Shown: one piece after another, positions 1 to 6,513 of the stretch
Numbering within the stretch: the first letter of the stretch is position 1
Layout of the letters: each line of letters opens with the position of its first letter
Source: an uncultured Clostridia bacterium
GTDB taxonomy: Bacteria > Bacillota > Clostridia > Oscillospirales > Oscillospiraceae
Length of the DNA: 13,506 nt
Reading direction: 5' to 3'
NCBI GenBank assembly: GCA_945635805.1
Contig: CALZCW010000005.1
Coordinates: forward strand, 1-13,506
The notes under the pieces: model-generated
What the model was told of the DNA's origin: nothing
Seen by the model: the letters and a program-made list of their open reading frames with translations, nothing else
Database searches by the model: none
Position numbers and translations under genes: made by a program

Positions 1-1
1 C

Positions 2-91
2 GTCTGCGAAGCAGACACATCAGCCATTCACCCTTAGCCCTTAGTCATGAAGCTGCTTTTGGCAGCTTAGGGCGGACAGAGTCGTCCGCCC
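2..91. repeat. Cluster of three short hairpins upstream of the nif3-like gene
   Basis: Three inverted repeats stand in a row. GTCTGC at 2-7 pairs with GCAGAC at 11-16. AAGCTGC at 50-56 pairs with GCAGCTT at 62-68. GGGCGGAC at 70-77 pairs with GTCCGCCC at 84-91 around a 6-base loop. None is followed by a T-tract, so they are poor intrinsic terminators for rightward transcription. The third hairpin resembles GC-rich intergenic palindromes that I recall as common in gut Clostridia; that is memory, not a search. No coding region is visible in 1-152. Confidence 0.55.
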
Positions 92-152
92 CTACGAAAG
101 CCGTTTGAACTGCAAGAATCTATTTCAGTTGTGTTTATAAAGGAGGTTTTAT

Positions 153-941
153 ATGCCTACCGTCAATGATATCCACTGTTTTCTTCAGACCCTTGCGCCG
201 GAGGACATGGCGGAGGACTGGGACCACGTCGGTCTGCTCTGCGGACGCTCCGACCGGGAGGTCCGCCGGATCCTGGTGGCGCTGGACCCTTTCCGCGCCG
301 CCTGTGAGGAGGCGAAAGACCGGGATTGCCAGCTGCTTCTGACCCACCATGCGGCCATCTGGGAGCTGAACGCCGTCAACGACCAGACGGAGCAGGGCCG
401 CTGCCTGCTGTTCCTGATCGAAAACGGCATCGCCGCCCTCAACGCCCATACCAATCTGGACGTGGCCCCCGGCGGCGTCAACGACTGTCTGGCGGCAAAG
501 CTGGGCCTGGAAGAAATCCATGTGATCCATCCCGCCGGAACGGACGCCCAGGGCAGGCCCTACGGACTTCTGCGGGGCGGAACGGTGCCCGAAACGGCGG
601 CGGCGGATTTTGTGCAGCAGGTCAAAACGGCCCTCCGCTGTCCCGGTGTGCGCTATGTGGACGGCGGCAGGCCCGTCTGCCGGGTAGCCGTCGGCGGCGG
701 AGGCTGTTCCGGCGCGCTGCAGGAGGTCGCCGACGCGGGCTATGACACCTTCGTCACCGCCGACTGCAAATACAACGCCTTCCACGACGCCCAGGCTCTG
801 GGCGTGACCCTCATCGACGCCGGACACTTTGAAACGGAGAATCCGGTCTGTGCCTGGCTGGCGGAAAAAGTTGCCGCCGCTTTCCCGGATGTGGAGGTTT
901 TTCTCTCCCAGCGCCACGGAGATTGCATAAAATTTGCATAG
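153..941 (+). CDS. Nif3-like dinuclear metal center hexameric protein (GTP cyclohydrolase 1 type 2 homolog family)
   Basis: A 262-residue protein of the Nif3/YbgI/YqfO family, which forms toroidal hexamers with a two-metal site per subunit. The biological reaction is still unsettled, and the 'GTP cyclohydrolase 1 type 2' name is a family label. All expected ligands can be seen: His65-His66 in THHAAIW, Asp103 in AHTNLD, and His225 and Glu229 in GHFETE, with the same 4-residue spacing as in E. coli YbgI. The glycine-rich GGGGCSG near residues 181-187 and the DTFVTAD segment are also typical. The length matches the short family form without the inserted PII-like domain. The ATG at 153 is set by an AAAGGAGG site at 139-146. 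The gene ends 70 bases before yebC, which has its own promoter, so co-transcription is possible but not required. Confidence 0.93.
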   Translation: MPTVNDIHCFLQTLAPEDMAEDWDHVGLLCGRSDREVRRILVALDPFRAACEEAKDRDCQLLLTHHAAIWELNAVNDQTEQGRCLLFLIENGIAALNAHTNLDVAPGGVNDCLAAKLGLEEIHVIHPAGTDAQGRPYGLLRGGTVPETAAADFVQQVKTALRCPGVRYVDGGRPVCRVAVGGGGCSGALQEVADAGYDTFVTADCKYNAFHDAQALGVTLIDAGHFETENPVCAWLAEKVAAAFPDVEVFLSQRHGDCIKFA

Positions 942-946
942 AACGG

Positions 947-975
947 TTGTATTTCCGCCGTTTGTATGCTAAAAT
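947..975 (+). promoter_or_regulatory. Sigma70-type promoter for yebC
   Basis: TTGTAT at 947-952, a 17-base spacer and TAAAAT at 970-975, with TGC directly before the -10 box (extended -10). The start of transcription would fall near 982, about 30 bases before the ATG at 1012. Seen by eye only. Confidence 0.6.
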
Positions 976-1011
976 ATAGGACACAAATCAGAACAGAAGG
1001 GACGAATCACC

Positions 1012-1749
1012 ATGTCGGGTCATTCCAAATGGCATAATATTCAGAAAACCAAGGGCGCGCAGGATGCAAAACGTGCGGCGGCCTTCACCAAGATCGCGAA
1101 GGAAATGTATGTAGCGGTCAAGGAAGGCGGCGGCTCCACCGACCCCAACTATAACTCCCGTCTTGCCACCATCATCACCAAGGCCAAGGCCGCCAATATG
1201 CCCAACGACAACATCAAGCGCGTGCTGGACAAGGCCGCTTCCGCAGGCAGCGGCGACGCCTACGAGGCCATCACCTATGAGGGCTACGGCCCCAGCGGCA
1301 TCGCCGTCATCGTCGAGACCATGACCGACAGCCGCAACCGTACCGCCGGCAACGTCCGCCACCACTTTGACAAATACGGTGGAAAAATGGGCGCCTCCGG
1401 CTGCGTCTCCTGGAACTTCAGCAAGAAGGGCGTTCTGGTCATCGACAATGAGGACGAGGACTACGAGGAAGACAACGTGATGATGGACGCCATGGACGCC
1501 GGTGCCGATGATTTCGAGGCCGAGGACACCTGCTTCACCATCTATACCGACCCGGACGATTTCAACGCCGTGGCCGACGCCCTGACGAAGAAGGGCTACG
1601 CCTTCGTTTCCGCCCAGATCGAAATGGTCCCCGCCGAGTATAAGAAGCTGGACAACCCCGACGACATCGCCAACATGGAAAAGATGCTGGACATCTTCGA
1701 GGACGATGACGACGTCCAGAACGTCTGGCACAACTGGGACAGAGATTAA
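1012..1749 (+). CDS. yebC: YebC/PmpR/TACO1-family probable regulatory or translation factor
   Basis: A 245-residue cytoplasmic protein with the hallmark YebC N-terminus (MSGHSKWHNIQ, then KAKAANMPNDNI near residues 60-71), the mid-protein TYEGYGPSG segment and an acidic C-terminal half. The length is normal for the family (about 240-250). Members were first described as DNA-binding regulators (PmpR). More recent work links TACO1 and bacterial YebC to translation of proline-rich or otherwise stalling sequences. That is of interest here because an htrA-like gene in this window encodes a proline-rich N-terminus; any link is inference. The start lies behind an AGAAGGGA site. The acidic cluster near residues 144-160 (EDEDYEED and following) is family-like. 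The gene is followed by a long hairpin at 1765-1803. Confidence 0.95.
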   Translation: MSGHSKWHNIQKTKGAQDAKRAAAFTKIAKEMYVAVKEGGGSTDPNYNSRLATIITKAKAANMPNDNIKRVLDKAASAGSGDAYEAITYEGYGPSGIAVIVETMTDSRNRTAGNVRHHFDKYGGKMGASGCVSWNFSKKGVLVIDNEDEDYEEDNVMMDAMDAGADDFEAEDTCFTIYTDPDDFNAVADALTKKGYAFVSAQIEMVPAEYKKLDNPDDIANMEKMLDIFEDDDDVQNVWHNWDRD

Positions 1750-1764
1750 AGAGACTTTGATACA

Positions 1765-1803
1765 AGAAGCTGATAATAAGCCGGGCGCTTATTATCAGCT
1801 TCT
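1765..1803 (+). terminator. Long perfect hairpin downstream of yebC, probable terminator
   Basis: A 17-bp perfect stem (1765-1781 with 1787-1803) and a 5-base loop begins 16 bases after the yebC stop. The base is AT-rich and there is no good T-tract after it (TATTATGCTATTATG follows). It could stop transcription weakly, or mainly protect the 3' end of the transcript. Confidence 0.6.
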
Positions 1804-1936
1804 ATTATGCTATTATGAATCGAAACAGGCAAGAAAACGATAGTACGCCATATCCGTGTGTTAAAACAAATGCCACATGAGATTTCAGAGCCCATCGCCA
1901 AATCGGATGGAGTGTAACAACCATACGCATTGTAAC

Positions 1937-2039
1937 AATGTCTGAATTTCGCAAGAACAGCTCATTTTGGCTGTTTTTGCGAAATTGCGCGGCTCTTGCC
2001 GCGCGAATAAACCGCTTTGCGGTTTATTCAGTAGACATT
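1937..2039. repeat. Cloverleaf-forming palindromic element
   Basis: Three hairpins abut one another without unpaired bases. A: 1945-1961 with 1970-1986, one G:T pair. B: GCGCGGC 1987-1993 with GCCGCGC 1998-2004. C: 2005-2015 with 2019-2029, an 11-bp perfect stem. They are closed by an outer stem AATGTCT 1937-1943 with AGACATT 2033-2039. The whole is about 103 bases. The one imperfect pair in A is G:U if the plus strand is transcribed but C:A on the other strand, which slightly favours a rightward RNA. Hairpin A has TTTTT in its right arm (1972-1978) and might act as a terminator between the convergent genes. This could be a small mobile or repetitive palindromic unit; copy number cannot be seen here. 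Confidence 0.6.
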
Positions 2040-2162
2040 ATTATAGCATAAAGAGCGGGGGAAATCCATCGGCGATTTCTCTTCCGTGGGGCGGCCAAAC
2101 ATCAGCCGCAGCTCCGGCAGGTATTTGTGACAGCGGAACGGCGGCTTCTTTCCGACCCGTCC

Positions 2163-3680
2163 TTACGGGAACCACTCCTCCCAGGGGAAGGAGAAGCCGT
2201 CCTCCGTGGATTCGGCCGGTTCGCTGCTCCCGGGGGCCTCGGTGGGTGCGTCTGATGCTTCGGTGGGCTGTGTTTCGGAGAGGCTGTCGGGCTTGGCGTC
2301 AAAGGAAATGGTCAGTTCCAGGGTCCTGCCGCTGCGGTAGACCGTCAGGGTCGCCGTGTCGGAGGCCCGGTAGTTCTTCAGCTTGCCCGACAGATCCTCG
2401 ATGCCCGTGATGCTCACGCCGTCGATGGCAGTGATAACATCGCCCGTGCGCAGGCCCGCCAGAGCGCCGCTGCTGTTTTCCGTCACCGATTCCACATAGG
2501 CCCCGTCAGGCAGGCCGCTGCCGGGATGGGCGCGGGAAACGGTGGAGGCGGTGATGCCGATGAAGGCGCGGTTGAGAACCTTGCCGTTTTCCCGCAAATC
2601 GTCCAGGATTTTTACCACATCGTTGATGGGGATGGCAAAGCCGATGCCCTCGATGGAGGTTCCCGTGGCGGTGGTGCCGGAATACTTGGCCGTGGTGATG
2701 CCGACGACGCTGCCGCCCATGTCAAACAGGGGGCCGCCGGAGTTGCCGGGGTTGATGGAGGCGTCGATCTGCATCATGTCAATGGGGGAACCGTCGGTGG
2801 TGACATAGCGTTCCATGGCGCTGATATAACCCACGTTCAGGCTGTAGGTCAGCTCGCCCAGAGGATTGCCGATGGCGGCGACCTCCGCGCCCACATAGAG
2901 ACTGTCGGAATCGCCCAAGGTCACCGTCGGCAATCCGGAAGCATCGATCTTCAGCAGGGCGATGTCGCTCTCGGCCTCATAGCCCAAAACCCGGGCCTCG
3001 TAGGTCGCGCCGCTGTAGAGGGCAACAGTCACGCGGCTGGCACCCTGGATCACATGGTAATTGGTCAGGATCTCGCCGTCGGAGGAGATCAAAAAGCCCG
3101 TGCCGGTGCTGGAGACCTCCGTGCTCTGGCCGAACAGGCCGCCCGTAGCCGTCTCGTTGTAGACACCCACCACGGCCCCGACGTTTTCCTGATAGACCTG
3201 CGCCGGGGTCATTGCTCCCTCGGAGGGCGGGGTCGTGGGCCGGGTCGTGGCCTCCGCGGAGGGAACGGCCGGCTCTGACACAGGCGGCGTACTGCTGTTG
3301 CTCTGATTCTGTGCGCGGTACATGACGAGGCCCACTGCCGCGCCGCCCAGGAGGCTTCCCAGCAGGGCGCAGCACAGCGCAACGACTGCCAGACGCAGAG
3401 ACATCCTCTTTTTCTTCTGCTTGGGGGCGGGATAATAGGGCGCGGGTTCATAGGGCGGACGCTGCTGTCCACCGTAGACCGGCGGATGGTAGGGAGGCGG
3501 TGCCGGATAAGCAGACCGGTTGGGCGGATACCGGGGCGCCTGTGTTGGCGGATATTGCTGCGCCTGTGTCGGCGGATATTGCTGTGCCTGCGTCGGCGGA
3601 TACTGTGGCATCTGCACCGGCGGACGCTGCCCGGCCGTTTCCTCTCCCGGCTGCTCCGGGGAGTAATTGTTTTCGTTCAT
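2163..3680 (-). CDS. HtrA/DegP-like membrane-anchored serine protease (S1C) with one PDZ domain
   Basis: A 505-residue protein that would degrade or process misfolded proteins outside the membrane. Residues 1-87 are cytoplasmic and rich in Pro, Gln and Tyr, with an 8-residue repeat (YPPTQAQQ). KQKKKR at 87-92 is followed by one membrane segment at about 96-121. A Ser/Thr/Pro linker precedes the trypsin-like domain at about 157-370, with catalytic His209 (NYHVIQG), Asp239 (ESDIALL) and Ser314 (NPGNSGGPLF). A PDZ domain spans about 372-460 (RAFIGI to ELTISF). The tail (461-505) is rich in Ser/Thr/Glu/Pro and ends in the aromatic FSFPWEEWFP. The ATG has an AAGGAGC site. It lies 51 bases behind the desulfidase gene with no obvious terminator between, so the two are probably co-transcribed. 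Confidence 0.93.
   Translation of the reverse strand: MNENNYSPEQPGEETAGQRPPVQMPQYPPTQAQQYPPTQAQQYPPTQAPRYPPNRSAYPAPPPYHPPVYGGQQRPPYEPAPYYPAPKQKKKRMSLRLAVVALCCALLGSLLGGAAVGLVMYRAQNQSNSSTPPVSEPAVPSAEATTRPTTPPSEGAMTPAQVYQENVGAVVGVYNETATGGLFGQSTEVSSTGTGFLISSDGEILTNYHVIQGASRVTVALYSGATYEARVLGYEAESDIALLKIDASGLPTVTLGDSDSLYVGAEVAAIGNPLGELTYSLNVGYISAMERYVTTDGSPIDMMQIDASINPGNSGGPLFDMGGSVVGITTAKYSGTTATGTSIEGIGFAIPINDVVKILDDLRENGKVLNRAFIGITASTVSRAHPGSGLPDGAYVESVTENSSGALAGLRTGDVITAIDGVSITGIEDLSGKLKNYRASDTATLTVYRSGRTLELTISFDAKPDSLSETQPTEASDAPTEAPGSSEPAESTEDGFSFPWEEWFP
3523..3618 (-). repeat. Coding minisatellite: four 24-bp units in the htrA-like gene
   Basis: Four tandem 24-base units start at 3523, 3547, 3571 and 3595, each opening with GGCGGA on the plus strand. 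They encode the YPPTQAQQ-type repeats at about residues 21-52 of the protease. Units 2 and 3 are nearly identical and units 1 and 4 have diverged. The in-frame unit length would allow copy changes without a frameshift. Confidence 0.8.
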
Positions 3681-3731
3681 GGCGTTGCTCCTTGCGAATA
3701 CTGTTTTCGATCTCCGGGAAAGCCCGTAGGC

Positions 3732-5015
3732 TCACAGACATTCCCCGTCCTGCATGATGCGCAGGATGGTGTGGTCGGTCTGGCGCATGCCCTGCTGGGC
3801 AAGGAGGCCGACGTTGGCAATGGTATCGTCCACACTTCCGGCGACGATGCCCTCGCCGCTGTGGAATTCCCGGTGGTGCAGATACATCCGGTAGCCCATG
3901 ATGCCCGCGTCGACGGCGGCGGCGATCTTGGCCGCGCAGGAGGGCTTTGCGCCGTCGCAGATGGTCCCGGAGAGGATGGCCACCGCGTTGACCACCGTGT
4001 GGGCGACAGCGGAAAAGCCGCCGCCCAGCAGATAGCAGATGCCAGCACCTGCGCCCACACCGGCGGAAATGGCGCCGCAATAGGCCGACAGGCGTCCGAT
4101 GCCGCTTTTCTGGTGGATGGTGACAAGGTCCGACACAAGGAGCGCGCGAATGAGCTGCTCCTGGGTCGCGCCGATGTGCTTGGCGTAGACCACCACGGGC
4201 AGACAGGCGGTGATGCCCTGATTGCCGGAGCCGGAGAGGATGACCACGGGCATTTCACAGCCGCTCATCCGGGCGTCGGATCCGGCAGCCGCATAGGCCT
4301 TGGCCCGCTGCTTGACGTCGTCGCCGTAGTCCTCCAGCAGGATCCGTCCGATCTGCGCGCCCCAGGCACCCCGCAGGCCCTCCTCGGCGATGGCGGTGTT
4401 CTGCTCGATCTGCCGCAGAAGCAGGTCCTGCACAGCCTCCAACGGCACCGTATCGGCAAAGCGGACGATGTCCTCCACGTTGAGGCAGCTCTTGTCGGTC
4501 ATATGCTCCTCGGCGGCGTCCACCACCGGCAGATCCCGCAGGACCTGGCCGTCGCGCTCCATATGGACGATGTTGGTGTGATGGTTGGTGATGCGCACCC
4601 GCGCCGAATGCTTCCCGGCGAAGGCCTGAATGTCAATGTCCAGCTTGCAGGGGGACTCTCCGCAGATCACGTCGATATCCGCCGTGCGCAGGAAGTCGTC
4701 CAGGGCCGTCAGAGCCTCCGGGGGAAGGTCTGCGATGACCTGCAGGTCCCTGTCCGGGTCGCCTGCCACCATGCCCGCGGCAATGGCGGGACGGATGCCC
4801 TTGCGTCCGCCGGTGTTGGGGACCACCACGCTTTTGACGTTTTTCAGAATGTTGCCGCTGACGGTGGCCGTCACCCGCTCCGGCAGCTTCCCCAGGAGCT
4901 TTTTCACGGTGGCGGCGCAGTAGGCGATGGCGATAGGCTCGGTGCAGCCCGTGGCCGGGACCAGTTCCTCGCTCAAAATGGCGATATAGTCGCGCATGAC
5001 ATTCTCTTTCAGCAT
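3732..5015 (-). CDS. UPF0597 / CyuA-type L-cysteine desulfidase (serine dehydratase alpha-like)
   Basis: A 427-residue cytoplasmic protein of the family containing E. coli YhaM/CyuA and archaeal CdsB. Members split L-cysteine to pyruvate, ammonia and sulfide with a labile [4Fe-4S] cluster and no PLP. Visible signatures are PATGCTEP (Cys24), SGSGNQG at 261-267, SAYCGAISAG (Cys313) and Cys353 in GTICDG. The 40-residue interval between Cys313 and Cys353 is what I recall for the cluster cysteines of the Methanocaldococcus enzyme (from memory). The chosen ATG has AAAGG about 11 bases upstream; a second Met at residue 7 (4997) is a possible alternative. It starts 7 bases after the stop of the upstream regulator, so the two form an operon. 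L-serine deamination is an alternative activity in this superfamily. Confidence 0.9.
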   Translation of the reverse strand: MLKENVMRDYIAILSEELVPATGCTEPIAIAYCAATVKKLLGKLPERVTATVSGNILKNVKSVVVPNTGGRKGIRPAIAAGMVAGDPDRDLQVIADLPPEALTALDDFLRTADIDVICGESPCKLDIDIQAFAGKHSARVRITNHHTNIVHMERDGQVLRDLPVVDAAEEHMTDKSCLNVEDIVRFADTVPLEAVQDLLLRQIEQNTAIAEEGLRGAWGAQIGRILLEDYGDDVKQRAKAYAAAGSDARMSGCEMPVVILSGSGNQGITACLPVVVYAKHIGATQEQLIRALLVSDLVTIHQKSGIGRLSAYCGAISAGVGAGAGICYLLGGGFSAVAHTVVNAVAILSGTICDGAKPSCAAKIAAAVDAGIMGYRMYLHHREFHSGEGIVAGSVDDTIANVGLLAQQGMRQTDHTILRIMQDGECL

Positions 5016-5022
5016 TGCATTT

Positions 5023-5598
5023 CTATCCTTTCTTTTTCAGCAGGAAAAACAAAATGAGCAGCACCTGCAGCACGCCGCACAGGACGAACAGCAAAAAGGA
5101 CGATTGCAGATGCAGCGACAAGACCAGGCTCAAGCCAGCGCCCCACAGCAGCAATGTCCCGGAGAGGAACTGCGTCAGCCTGCTCCACCAGAGGCTGGTG
5201 AACACCGTGCAGATAACGCCGCTGACCGGCAGGGCGTAGATGAACAGCAGCCAGGCGCGGTCAGCCAGCAGGCCGGACATCTTTGACACGCAGAACAGCA
5301 CCGTTGCCGTCAGCCAGGCCAGCCCCACCGACAGCAGCAGGATCAAAATGCGTTTGCCTCCCGTTTGGGGCACCTTTTTTTCGCCCAGCAGGTCCTGCAC
5401 GGTAATGTTGTAAAGCTGGGCGATTCGCCAGAGGATAAACACGTCCGGCGTTCCCTCCGCCCGCTCCCATTTGGAAACGGACTTGTCTGAGTAATTCAGT
5501 TTCTTCGCCAGCTCCGCCTGGGTGTCTCCGTTTTGCCGCCGGTAATAGGCGATATTCTCTGCGATCTGATGCCGCAGCAATGCTTCCTGTTCTTCCAT
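5023..5598 (-). CDS. XRE-type transcriptional regulator with C-terminal membrane domain
   Basis: A 191-residue protein. Residues about 10-68 form an XRE/Cro helix-turn-helix (DTQAELAKKLNYSDKSVSKWE, recognition helix around SDKSVSKWE, then IAQLYNITVQDLLG). Residues about 83-189 contain four hydrophobic stretches separated by short loops, ending in LKKKG. This layout makes a membrane-tethered regulator whose DNA-binding head faces the cytoplasm. I chose the ATG at 5598 because GAGG lies 7 bases upstream; a TTG one codon earlier is less well spaced. It heads the set with the desulfidase and the htrA-like protease, and a 19-base palindrome lies 31 bases upstream. The signal sensed by the membrane part is unknown. 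Confidence 0.88.
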   Translation of the reverse strand: MEEQEALLRHQIAENIAYYRRQNGDTQAELAKKLNYSDKSVSKWERAEGTPDVFILWRIAQLYNITVQDLLGEKKVPQTGGKRILILLLSVGLAWLTATVLFCVSKMSGLLADRAWLLFIYALPVSGVICTVFTSLWWSRLTQFLSGTLLLWGAGLSLVLSLHLQSSFLLFVLCGVLQVLLILFFLLKKKG

Positions 5599-5629
5599 CA
5601 AAATACCTCAAATCCATTGCAAATACTGG

Positions 5630-5648
5630 ACTCTACTGTCAGTAGAGT
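5630..5648. promoter_or_regulatory. Perfect 19-base palindrome, candidate operator of the XRE regulator
   Basis: ACTCTACTGTCAGTAGAGT has 9-bp arms (5630-5638 with 5640-5648) around one central base. It lies 31 bases upstream of the regulator ATG and about 100 bases upstream of the divergent PAP2-like gene. On the minus strand its centre reads CTGACA, close to a -35 box, but no good -10 follows at the right distance. Position and symmetry suggest autoregulation; this is inference. Confidence 0.55.
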
Positions 5649-5751
5649 GCCGTTCTCGACGCTGTGGAGGGCAGATCAGAAACCGTGGCGTGACTTTTCC
5701 CCTTCGCAGGTGTATGGTGAGGGCAACCTGTTTGGAAGGGAGTCTCATGCC

Positions 5752-6333
5752 ATGAAAAGAATGAAAAAAATCTTTGCCAGATTTGTCCGTATCCTCACTG
5801 CGCCGCCGATCTTCGCCGCGCTGCTGTGTGTGTTTCTCTATCTGCTGCTGCCGGGCAGCTTTGCCTCCCCGGTCCACTTTGCTCTTGCCCTGGGCTTTCT
5901 CACCGGCTTGCCTCTGCTGGCCTATCCCATCGCCGCCCTGATCCCCGCTCTGCGGCGAAAGGGCCGCGACGGTCAGCGGGACCTGGCAGTGGTCTTCTCC
6001 GTCATCGGTTATGTGGGCGGTTTCCTGTACGCTTTTCTGTTTGACGGCGCGGCGACGGAGCTGGTTCTCTACGGCACCTATGTCCTCTCCGGCCTCGCCA
6101 TCGGCGTGGGCACACTGGCGGGCTTCAAGATCAGCGGTCATGCCTGCGGCTGCTCCGGTCCCCTTGCCATGCTGGCCACCTTTGTCAGCCCCTGGTTCCT
6201 GGCCGGCTATTGTCTGCTGCCCTTCATCTTCTGGTCCAGCCGCTGCCTGGGCCGTCATTCCGCTGCCCAGCTTCTGACCGGCGCGGCGCTGCCGGTACTG
6301 GCCATGGTGCTGTGCCGGGTTGCCTTTCTGTAA
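5752..6333 (+). CDS. PAP2-superfamily-like small integral membrane protein, possibly catalytically altered
   Basis: A 193-residue, very hydrophobic protein with about five membrane segments (roughly 17-36, 41-66, 78-97, 103-122, 137-160) and a final one near 172-192. The pattern recalls PAP2 lipid phosphatases: RKGRDGQRD at 69-77 in place of motif 1, KISGH with His130 as motif 2, and, 33 residues later, SRCLGRH (Ser163-Arg164 ... His169) as motif 3. The last motif is one residue short of the usual SR-x5-H, and the Asp normally four residues after the His is Gln173. Known members remove phosphate from undecaprenyl pyrophosphate or phosphatidic acid; whether this one is active is open. Start ATG 5752 follows GGAAGGGAG. 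An in-frame extension upstream would run through the regulator's promoter region and was rejected. It is divergent from the regulator. Confidence 0.6.
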   Translation: MKRMKKIFARFVRILTAPPIFAALLCVFLYLLLPGSFASPVHFALALGFLTGLPLLAYPIAALIPALRRKGRDGQRDLAVVFSVIGYVGGFLYAFLFDGAATELVLYGTYVLSGLAIGVGTLAGFKISGHACGCSGPLAMLATFVSPWFLAGYCLLPFIFWSSRCLGRHSAAQLLTGAALPVLAMVLCRVAFL

Positions 6334-6352
6334 GCGGAAATCCTCTGAAATA

Positions 6353-6380
6353 ATTATACCAGAAAAGCGCGTGATTGCAA
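6353..6380 (-). promoter_or_regulatory. Minus-strand promoter candidate, antisense to the PAP2-like gene
   Basis: Read leftward: TTGCAA (6380-6375), a 16-base spacer, TATAAT (6358-6353) preceded by TGG (extended -10). Transcription would start near 6346 and run antisense through the PAP2-like gene towards the regulator operon. Seen by eye only. Confidence 0.45.
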
Positions 6381-6388
6381 GCGTCGGC

Positions 6389-6417
6389 TTGACAAACCAG
6401 GTGCCCTGTAATAAAAT
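6389..6417 (+). promoter_or_regulatory. Near-consensus promoter of the zinc-ribbon gene
   Basis: TTGACA at 6389-6394, a 17-base spacer and TAAAAT at 6412-6417. The start of transcription would lie near 6424, leaving a leader of about 90 bases. The leader carries CTGTT/AACAG around GAA and a 12-base palindrome CGGAACGTTCCG at 6461-6472. Confidence 0.7.
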
Positions 6418-6513
6418 AATACCCGGAAACCACGAAAACTGTTGAAAACAGGCGCTTTCGCGGAACGTTCCGGATAAGGCGAGAATCAGGCCGATACGAC
6501 AGGAGGCACCACC

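Larger units (their letters stand above)
1750..2162. other. Gene-free stretch of 413 bases between convergent yebC and htrA-like genes
   Basis: No convincing gene is present on either strand. From left to right it holds the hairpin at 1765-1803, a plain AT-richer stretch, a 13-base palindrome (CATTGTAACAATG, 1928-1940), the cloverleaf at 1937-2039, and a GC-rich stretch at 2041-2162. On the minus strand that last stretch keeps the htrA-like reading frame open for 44 codons past its stop. A minus-strand TATAAT preceded by TGC lies near 2041-2049, without a good -35 box. Confidence 0.6.

Noticed and set aside
1937..2039. Cloverleaf as a tRNA gene
   Set aside because: Too long, arms are the wrong lengths with no anticodon loop of 7, no T-loop consensus and no acceptor end.
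3523..3618. 24-bp repeats as a CRISPR array
   Set aside because: The units are contiguous without spacers and lie in frame inside a protein-coding gene.
3486..5057. Long open frame on the plus strand (523 codons) opposite the desulfidase
   Set aside because: It is the antisense shadow of well-supported minus-strand genes, with low-complexity Gly/Ala/Val/Asp/His composition and no ribosome site.
5533..5751. Upstream in-frame extension of the PAP2-like gene
   Set aside because: It overlaps the start of the divergent regulator and its operator; the ATG at 5752 has GGAAGGGAG and a membrane-protein-like N-terminus.
6461..6472. Palindrome as a LexA box
   Set aside because: The Firmicutes LexA site has four bases between GAAC and GTTC; here the halves abut.
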